This document shows positions 17,779 through 22,955 of a stretch of DNA of 22,955 bases, in pieces (the stretch's first letter is position 1; the number at the start of each line of letters is the position of its first letter). The translations under genes and the position numbers were made by a program. The stretch covers positions 1 through 22,955 of the forward strand of contig JBEAOO010000113.1 in NCBI GenBank assembly GCA_041164825.1, written 5' to 3'. The notes below the pieces were generated by a model. The model was not told the origin of the DNA, searched no databases, and saw only the letters and a program-made list of their open reading frames with translations. Origin of the DNA: JBEAOO01 sp041164825 (GTDB lineage: Bacteria > Pseudomonadota > Gammaproteobacteria > Burkholderiales > Burkholderiaceae_C).

Positions 17779-19410
17779 ATGAGCACCGCCACCACCGCCG
17801 CGGGCGACGACAGCGTCGTTCCGGCATCGCCTCCTCCCGCCCCCGCGCAAGTCTCCGCTCAAGCCCCCGTGCGCTTCGCCCCGCTCGAAGGCCGCGAGCG
17901 CGTGCTCGGCACCATCGCGCTGTCGCTGGCCACGTTCATGAACGTGCTCGACTCGTCGATCGCCAACGTGTCGATCCCCGCCATTGCCGGCGACATGGGC
18001 GTGAGCCCGGGCCAAGGCACCTGGGTCATCACCTCGTTCGGTGTGGCCAACGCCATTGCGGTGCCGCTCACCGGCTGGCTCACGCAGCGCTTTGGCCAGG
18101 TGCGCCTGTTTGTGGCCAGCGTGATCTTGTTTGTGCTGGCCTCGCTGCTGTGCGGCATCGCGCCCAACATCGAATCGCTGATCGCCTTCCGCGTGCTGCA
18201 AGGCCTGGTGGCCGGGCCGATGATTCCGCTCTCACAAACGCTGCTGCTGGCCAGCTACCCGCCCGCCTTGGCCGGCATGGCCATGGCCATGTGGGGCATG
18301 ACCACGCTGGTGGCGCCGGTGATGGGCCCGCTGCTCGGGGGGTGGATCACCGACAACATGAGCTGGCCGTGGATCTTCTACATCAACGTGCCCGTGGGTG
18401 CGCTGGCCGCAGGTGTGACGTGGAAGCTCTACCGCAGCCGCGACCCCGGTCCCCGCCGCGTGCCGCTCGACACCGTCGGCCTCGGTCTGCTGATCCTGTG
18501 GGTGGGCTCGCTGCAGATCATGATCGACAAGGGCAAGGAGCTGGATTGGTTCGCGTCCAACCAGATCGTGCTGCTGGCCGTGCTGGCGGTGCTGGGCTTC
18601 GCCTTCTTCCTGGTCTGGGAACTCACCGACAAGCACCCCATCGTCAACCTGCGCCTCTTTGCGCGGCGCAATTTTTGGTCGGGCACGGTGGCCCTGTCGC
18701 TCGCCTATGGCCTGTTCTTTGGCACTGTGGTGCTGATGCCGCTGTGGCTGCAGCAGTGGATGGGCTACACGGCCACCTGGGCCGGCATGGCCATGGCGCC
18801 GGTGGGCGTGATGGCGATCGTGCTGTCGCCCTGGGTGGGCAAAAACGTGGCTCGCATCGACCCGCGCCGCATGGCCACCGTGGCCTTCCTCGGCTTCGCG
18901 CTGGTGCTGTGGTTGCGCTCGCTGTTCACCGTGCAGGTCGACTTCATGGGCGTGTTGATTCCCACCGTGCTGCAAGGTGTGGCGATGGCGTTTTTCTTCA
19001 TCCCGCTGCAAGCCATCATCTTCAGCGGCCTCACCCCGCAGCAGTTGCCCTCGGCCGCCGGTTTGTCCAACTTCGTGCGCATCACGGCAGGTGCGTTTGG
19101 CACCTCCATCTTCACCACCGTGTGGGAAGACCGCGCCATCACCCACCACGCCCACCTCACCGAGTTGTTCAACACCGGCAACCTCGCCGGCATGCAAACC
19201 TTGGCCCAGCTGGGCGCAGCCGGCTACACCCCCGAGCAAGCCAACGCCACCATCGTGCGCCTGATCGACCAGCAAGCCTTCACCTTGGCGGCCACCGACC
19301 TGTTCCACATCTCGTCGATGCTGTTTTTGCTGCTGATCGGCCTGGTGTGGATCGCCAGCAAACCGCAGCGCAGCGCGGGTGGCGCGGGCGATGGGGGTGG
19401 GGCGCATTGA
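17779..19410 (+). CDS. emrB: DHA2-family MFS multidrug efflux pump, EmrB type
   Basis: EmrB is a 14-helix proton-driven pump of the inner membrane that exports hydrophobic toxic compounds through EmrA and the outer channel. The 543-residue protein starts with a long Ala/Pro-rich cytoplasmic tail. It then shows the DHA2 signatures ATFMNVLDSSIANVSIPAIAGD in helix 1, GWLTQRFGQVRLFV and FRVLQGLVAGPMIPLSQ. Motif C follows (TLVAPVMGPLLGGWITDNMSWPWIFYINVPVG), and hydrophobic segments continue to about residue 528. The C-terminal tail GGAGDGGGAH is low in complexity and ends exactly where homology to MqsR begins in the same frame, so the native end may have been altered by a junction. The gene is the last of the marR operon before the toxin-antitoxin genes. 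Confidence 0.93.
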   Translation: MSTATTAAGDDSVVPASPPPAPAQVSAQAPVRFAPLEGRERVLGTIALSLATFMNVLDSSIANVSIPAIAGDMGVSPGQGTWVITSFGVANAIAVPLTGWLTQRFGQVRLFVASVILFVLASLLCGIAPNIESLIAFRVLQGLVAGPMIPLSQTLLLASYPPALAGMAMAMWGMTTLVAPVMGPLLGGWITDNMSWPWIFYINVPVGALAAGVTWKLYRSRDPGPRRVPLDTVGLGLLILWVGSLQIMIDKGKELDWFASNQIVLLAVLAVLGFAFFLVWELTDKHPIVNLRLFARRNFWSGTVALSLAYGLFFGTVVLMPLWLQQWMGYTATWAGMAMAPVGVMAIVLSPWVGKNVARIDPRRMATVAFLGFALVLWLRSLFTVQVDFMGVLIPTVLQGVAMAFFFIPLQAIIFSGLTPQQLPSAAGLSNFVRITAGAFGTSIFTTVWEDRAITHHAHLTELFNTGNLAGMQTLAQLGAAGYTPEQANATIVRLIDQQAFTLAATDLFHISSMLFLLLIGLVWIASKPQRSAGGAGDGGGAH

Positions 19411-19425
19411 GACGGCGCCGGCAAG

Positions 19426-19659
19426 GTGCGAACAACCCATGCAGCCCGGCTCGGCACCACGGGCTTGGGGTTTGACCTCTCCGGCATGCTGGCGGTGGTG
19501 ATGGCGCTCGCACCCACTGATGTCTACAAGAGCATGACCACCCACGCCGATCACACCATCTGGCAAGACGCCTATCGTCACCCGGCCCAGGCCGGCATGG
19601 CGTATCTGAAACTGACGGTGATCGACCACCTGCTGATCGTGTCCTTCAAGGCGCTGTGA
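19426..19659 (+). pseudogene. mqsR: MqsR-family mRNA interferase toxin, N-terminally truncated
   Basis: MqsR toxins cut mRNA at GC-containing sites. This 77-residue frame closely matches the C-terminal four-fifths of E. coli MqsR: VRTTHAARL, LGFDLSGM, then YKSMTTHADHTIWQDAYR and YLKLTVIDHLLIVSFK. The residues reported as catalytic in E. coli (Lys56, Gln68, Tyr81) are present as Lys35, Gln47 and Tyr60. The first 21 or so residues of the family are missing. The similarity continues a few codons upstream of GTG 19426 (Ala-Gly-Lys) but stops at the emrB TGA, which lies in the same frame. Either a short form is made from GTG 19426 or the toxin is inactive. It is followed directly by mqsA. I see no MqsA-type operator or separate promoter upstream. 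Confidence 0.85.
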
Positions 19660-19661
19660 CC

Positions 19662-20063
19662 ATGAAGTGCCCTGCCTGCGGTGCCTGCGAACTGGTCCAC
19701 GACACACGTGACTTGCCCTGTGCCTACAAAGGCGAAACCACCACCTTGGCCGCAGTGACCGCAGATTTTTGCCCCGCCTGTGGCGAGTCCATCACCGACT
19801 TGGCCGAAACCGAGCGCGTCATGCGCGACATGCAGGCCTTCAACAAGCAAGTCAACGCCACCATCGTTGACCCCGAGTTCATGGTCAGCGTCCGCAAAAA
19901 ACTCAACTTGGGCCAGCGTGAAGCGGCTGAGATTTTTGACGGCGGCGTCAACGCCTTCTCGCGCTGCGAAACCGGCAAAACCAAACCTCCTTGGGCCTTG
20001 GTGATATTGCTCAAGGTGCTGGAGCGCCATCCCGACTTGCTCGGTGAGGTGAGAGCCGGGTGA
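19662..20063 (+). CDS. mqsA: MqsA-family antitoxin and autorepressor
   Basis: MqsA binds MqsR through an N-terminal zinc domain and binds DNA through a C-terminal helix-turn-helix. The 133-residue protein has four cysteines placed as in E. coli MqsA (Cys3, Cys6, Cys37, Cys40). Its C-terminal Xre-like domain is KKLNLGQREAAEIFDGGVNAFSR, with Asn97 and Arg101 at the positions that read DNA in the E. coli protein. ATG 19662 is two bases after the mqsR stop; GTG 19656 is an in-frame alternative that would overlap it. The protein looks intact although its toxin gene is shortened. Toxin-first order is normal for this family. Confidence 0.93.
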   Translation: MKCPACGACELVHDTRDLPCAYKGETTTLAAVTADFCPACGESITDLAETERVMRDMQAFNKQVNATIVDPEFMVSVRKKLNLGQREAAEIFDGGVNAFSRCETGKTKPPWALVILLKVLERHPDLLGEVRAG

Positions 20064-20149
20064 TCTCGACACCAGGGCGCATTGAGGCCTCTACCATCGA
20101 CCTTGTAGGCTCGGTGAGCACTGCCCGTTTGCCCATGAGGAGCACACAC

Positions 20150-20441
20150 ATGAAGCCTTCGCTCGCCCTGCAACGCCACCGTGCCTCGGTGCGCAGTGTG
20201 GTGGAGCGGTACCGCGCCAGCAATGCGCGGGTGTTCGGCTCAGTCCTGCATGGTGACGACCGGGAGGGCAGCGATTTGGACATCCTGATCGACCCCTCGC
20301 CCCACACCTTCCTCATGGATGTGGCCGCGATTCAGGTCGAGCTCGAAAAAGCTCTTGGGCGCATCGGTTGACGTGTTGACCCCCAACTCATTGCCCGACA
20401 ACTTTCGCGGCTTGGTGCTGGCCGAGGCTCGCCCCGCATAA
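20150..20441 (+). pseudogene. mntA: MntA-family nucleotidyltransferase antitoxin, frameshifted
   Basis: MntA proteins are minimal nucleotidyltransferases that inactivate HepT toxins by adding AMP to them. ATG 20150 has AGGAG eight bases upstream, and the first 69 residues read normally. They include FGSVLHGDDREGSDLDILID, which contains a perfect G-S-X10-D-X-D active-site motif at residues 30-44. After EKALG the frame runs into a TGA at 20369. One base later, the alternative frame from 20358 gives the expected family ending ASVDVLTPNSLPDNFR and on to a TAA at 20439-20441. A single extra G in the GGG at 20357-20359 therefore breaks the gene. The intact form would have about 96 residues; the product as read has 73. 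Confidence 0.85.
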
Positions 20442-20672
20442 GCAACGTCTTGCGCGTCGCCGGACGACCTGGGTCACATCCTGCGCGCCATCGAGCGCAT
20501 CGAGCGACACACCGGGCACGTGAATCAATTGGGCTTTGCCAACAGCGAGTTGGTGCGGGGCGCGGTGATTCGCAACCTTGAAGGGATCGGCGAGGCGGCC
20601 AACAACATCCAGCGTGTCGACGCTGAACTCGCGCTGGCGCACAGCGATATCCGATGGCAAGTCATGTACGCC
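20438..20672 (+). pseudogene. hepT: HepT-family (HEPN) toxin remnant
   Basis: HepT toxins are HEPN ribonucleases paired with MntA. In the frame from 20463 the sequence reads DDLGHILRAIERIERHTGHV and then RGAVIRNLEGIGEAANNIQR to DIRWQVMYA, a clear HepT-like helical domain. Three lesions are visible. The expected ATGA overlap with mntA is ATAA (20438-20441), so the start codon is lost. An extra G near 20462 shifts the frame between SNVLRVA and DDLGHI. Similarity ends at about 20672, just before the Arg-X4-His catalytic motif, which is absent. GTG 20520 opens a 100-residue frame that cannot encode an active toxin. Confidence 0.82.
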
Positions 20673-20890
20673 CCACACCGCTCGCCTGGCACGAAGTCAC
20701 ACCTTTTGGGTCCACCGCGGGCCCACCTACCCAGGCTTTGCGCGAGGCGCCGTGTATCCGTCACACCCGGGCAGGGCGCTGGTCGACGGTGCCGAAACAT
20801 CTGCTTGCTTGATATCTTTTGAAATGTCTTGGGCCTTCGGCCGGTGGTTCGTAGCGTGTGCGGCTTGTGTCATCACAACCCGACCACACC
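20673..20890. other. Non-coding stretch between the hepT remnant and the collagen-like gene
   Basis: I see no gene, terminator or convincing promoter here. A locally AT-richer patch at 20809-20827 includes TTGATA, close to a -35, but no matching -10 follows. The left end at 20673 is where HepT similarity stops abruptly, so this is probably the junction of a deletion or insertion. The promoter of the downstream gene should lie here. Confidence 0.45.
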
Positions 20891-22955
20891 ATGAACCTCT
20901 TCCAGCCCCAAGTGCCCACATCGGGCCCTTTGCTCGCCGCCCCGCAAGCGCTGTCGCAGCTCCGCCCCCACCACCTGCAAGCCACCCGCTGGCATGCGCT
21001 GCGCCGCAACGCCACCCTGTGGGCCTGCGTGGGGCTCACCAGCTTGTTGATGGCTGGGTGCGGCGGTGGGGGGGCGGGGGGTGAAACGGTGGTGGTTGAG
21101 ACGCTGAGTTTTGGCCAGGTGGCCACCACCTCTGGGGCGCCTGCCAACAGCGTGGGCGCGGAAGGCAGCTACTTCATCGACACCGCCACGGGTGCGCTCT
21201 ACGGGCCCAAAACCAACGGCGCGTGGAGCGCCACGCCGGCTGCGGTGTTGGTGGGCCCTCAGGGCGAGCCTGGCCTGCCGGGGGCGAATGGCATCAACGG
21301 CACCAATGGCACCAACGGGGTGAGTGGCGTCGACGGCACCAATGGCACGAACGGCACCAATGGGGTCAACGGAGCGAACGGTGTCAACGGCAGCAGCCTG
21401 CTGAGCGGCACCGCCGCGCCCGCGGCCAACACGGGTGCCGATGGCGATTTCTACCTCAACACCGCCACCGGCGCCATCTCAGGCCCCAAGACGGCGGGTG
21501 CGTGGCCGATGGCCGTGTCCCTCAAGGGTGACACCGGCGCGGCGGGGGCCAACGGCCTCAATGGCACAGTCGGCATCAATGGCATCAATGGCATCAATGG
21601 CGCCGACGGTCACACCGTGCTCAGCGGCCTTGTGGCACCCACGGCTGCCGCGGGCAGCGATGGTGACTTCTACATCGACACTGTGGCGCTCGTCATCTAC
21701 GGACCCAAGTCCAGCGGCGCGTGGCCGTCAATCGGGGCGTCGTTGAAGGGTGAGGTTGGAGCCACTGGCACCACCGGCGCAGCGGGAGCAACTGGTGCCA
21801 CTGGCGCAGTGGGCGCCACAGGAGCAACTGGCGCTGCGGGAGCAACCGGTGCCACCGGCGCAGCGGGAGCAATTGGCGCCACCGGCGCAGCGGGAGCAAC
21901 CGGCGCCGTTGGCGCTGCAGGTGCCGCAGGCATGAACGGCAAGACCCTGCTCAACGGCAGCGGCGCGCCTTCTGCCGCATTGGGCAGCGATGGTGATTTC
22001 TACATCGACACCGCGGCAACGACCCTCTATGGCCCCAAGAGCGCCGGAGCCTGGCCGACCATGGGCATCTCCATGCTGGGTGCCACGGGTGCCACGGGCG
22101 CCGCCGGTGCTACGGGTGCGACAGGATCCGTTGGCGCCACAGGTGCTGCTGGGGCAACGGGTGCAGCCGGCACCACGGGTGCCACCGGGGCAGCTGGCGC
22201 CAATGGCCTCAGCGCCTTGATCAGCAACACCGCCGAAGCTGCCGGCGCCAACTGCGCTGCCGGTGGGGTGAAGGTGGACACTGGCCTCGACGCCAATGCG
22301 AACGGCAGCCTCGATGCCAGCGAAATCAGCGCCACCCGCTATGTTTGCAACGGCGCGGCGGGCAGCGGCGGCGGCGGCGCAGGCACGAACGGCACCAACG
22401 GCGCTGATGGCCGCACCATCCTCAATGGCAGCGGCGCGCCCGCAGCCGCCACCGGTGCCGATGGCGACTTTTACATCGACACGGCCAGCAGCAAGCTCTA
22501 CGGCCCCAAAGCCGCAGGCGCTTGGCCAGGCTCCAGCGTGGCGCTGGTGGGCGCGGCCGGGGCCAATGGCTCGAACGGCAGCAATGGCACCAATGGAAGC
22601 AATGGCACCAATGGAAGCAACGGCACCAACGGCAACACGCTGCTGAACGGCGCAGCGGCACCTGCCGCAGCCACCGGAGCGAATGGCGACTTCTACATCG
22701 ACACCAGCACCTCCACGCTCTACGGCCCCAAAACCGCCAGCGGCTGGGGCACCGGCATTTCGCTGAAGGGTAGCAATGGCACGAATGGAACCAACGGCGC
22801 CGCAGGCAGCAATGGCACGAACGGGACCAATGGCAACACCATCCTGAATGGCAGCGGCGCACCCTTGGCGGCCACTGGTGCGGCGGGAGACTTCTACATC
22901 GACACGGCGAGCAGCACGCTGTATGGCCCCAAAACCGCAGGCGCTTGGCCTGGTG
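20891..22955 (+). CDS. Collagen-like modular surface lipoprotein, incomplete at the right edge
   Basis: The frame is open from ATG 20891 to the end of the window (688 codons so far), with no stop seen. After a long N-region comes a hydrophobic segment (RRNATLWACVGLTSLLMAGC) with a probable lipobox at Cys57, suggesting export and lipid anchoring. The remainder alternates Gly-X-Y tracts with a module of about 35-40 residues on the pattern GDFYIDT-x4-LYGPK-x2-GAWP; seven modules are visible, the last cut. The tracts come in two kinds, Asn-rich (NGTNGTNG) and Ala/Thr-rich (GATGATGAAGA), almost without proline. One insert at about 22205-22350 differs. Collagen-like bacterial proteins often act in adhesion or spore, tail or surface fibres; the role here is unknown. 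No Shine-Dalgarno precedes the ATG, so the start is uncertain. Confidence 0.82.
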   Translation, partial: MNLFQPQVPTSGPLLAAPQALSQLRPHHLQATRWHALRRNATLWACVGLTSLLMAGCGGGGAGGETVVVETLSFGQVATTSGAPANSVGAEGSYFIDTATGALYGPKTNGAWSATPAAVLVGPQGEPGLPGANGINGTNGTNGVSGVDGTNGTNGTNGVNGANGVNGSSLLSGTAAPAANTGADGDFYLNTATGAISGPKTAGAWPMAVSLKGDTGAAGANGLNGTVGINGINGINGADGHTVLSGLVAPTAAAGSDGDFYIDTVALVIYGPKSSGAWPSIGASLKGEVGATGTTGAAGATGATGAVGATGATGAAGATGATGAAGAIGATGAAGATGAVGAAGAAGMNGKTLLNGSGAPSAALGSDGDFYIDTAATTLYGPKSAGAWPTMGISMLGATGATGAAGATGATGSVGATGAAGATGAAGTTGATGAAGANGLSALISNTAEAAGANCAAGGVKVDTGLDANANGSLDASEISATRYVCNGAAGSGGGGAGTNGTNGADGRTILNGSGAPAAATGADGDFYIDTASSKLYGPKAAGAWPGSSVALVGAAGANGSNGSNGTNGSNGTNGSNGTNGNTLLNGAAAPAAATGANGDFYIDTSTSTLYGPKTASGWGTGISLKGSNGTNGTNGAAGSNGTNGTNGNTILNGSGAPLAATGAAGDFYIDTASSTLYGPKTAGAWPG
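21131..22955 (+). repeat. Seven modular repeats separated by Gly-X-Y tracts
   Basis: Module copies lie at about 21131-21229, 21392-21507, 21611-21728, 21942-22060, 22412-22532, 22634-22757 and 22834 to the edge. Six Gly-X-Y tracts lie between them, at about 21253-21391, 21526-21610, 21749-21941, 22078-22204, 22550-22633 and 22770-22833. Within tracts, 9- and 18-base DNA repeats (such as GGCACCAAT units) are nearly exact, so copy number may change by slippage. The first module is the most divergent (GSYFIDT in place of GDFYIDT). Confidence 0.85.
22205..22350 (+). other. Cysteine-containing insert with a calcium-loop-like motif (DUF7151-like)
   Basis: Within the collagen-like protein, this segment reads LSALISNTAEAAGANCAAGG, then VKVDTGLDANANGSLDASEI and ends RYVCNG. 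The D-x-N-x-N-G-x-L-D-x-x-E pattern looks like an EF-hand or dockerin-type calcium loop, and the two cysteines could form a disulphide. It resembles the small domain I know as DUF7151 from other secreted bacterial proteins. It occurs once here, replacing nothing in the module pattern. Confidence 0.65.

Noticed and set aside
20520..20822. A 100-codon gene from GTG 20520
   Set aside because: Its first half is the internal part of HepT and its second half, after MYA, has no family resemblance. It is best read as part of the hepT remnant.
20809..20840. TTGATA as the -35 of a promoter for the collagen-like gene
   Set aside because: The bases 16 to 18 positions downstream are GC-rich and do not resemble a -10.
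21250..22955. The regularly spaced repeats near the right edge as a CRISPR array
   Set aside because: The repeats keep one open frame throughout, encode Gly-X-Y and a conserved module, and the repeated DNA is degenerate at third positions.

Overview
The window is high-GC bacterial chromosome. Gene content, gene order and protein sequences fit a betaproteobacterium of the Burkholderiales, most likely Comamonadaceae. That placement is inference from protein character; no 16S rRNA or tRNA gene is present.

Layout. (1) 96-7715, plus strand: a complete propionyl-CoA to succinyl-CoA operon. It encodes methylmalonyl-CoA mutase, the MeaB/ArgK GTPase that protects the mutase, propionyl-CoA carboxylase beta, an unrecognised 77-residue protein, the biotin-carrying alpha subunit, and a VOC-fold protein that is probably methylmalonyl-CoA epimerase. 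It closes with a clear intrinsic terminator. (2) 7763-8245: a gene-free interval between convergent units. It carries two inverted copies of a palindromic element whose core motifs are identical but whose stems differ in sequence while staying self-complementary. (3) 8246-10840, minus: the type II secretion accessory pair gspA-gspB. (4) 10960-11793, minus: thyA, then a 12-bp tandem repeat and a ccdA-ccdB toxin-antitoxin pair at 11883-12453. (5) 12483-19410: an export locus. A minus-strand ABC half-transporter diverges from a plus-strand operon of a MarR regulator, an OprM/NodT outer-membrane channel, an EmrA-type adaptor and an EmrB-type 14-helix pump. A perfect palindrome sits inside the marR promoter. 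(6) 19426-20672: an N-terminally cut mqsR with an intact mqsA, then a decayed mntA-hepT pair with several independent lesions. (7) 20891 to the right edge: an incomplete gene for a secreted, probably lipid-anchored, collagen-like protein. It is built from alternating Gly-X-Y tracts and a recurring GDFYIDT...LYGPK...GAWP module.

How the parts work together. Region 1 is a whole pathway with its chaperone. Region 5 is a complete tripartite export system spanning both membranes, with its own repressor and a second transporter that may share the control region. Three toxin-antitoxin modules (ccdAB, mqsRA, mntA-hepT) lie on either side of the export locus, in three different states of preservation. 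This suggests the segment from about 11.8 to 20.9 kb has been a repeated site of insertion and decay. The most unusual non-coding signal is the paired element at 7865-8123.
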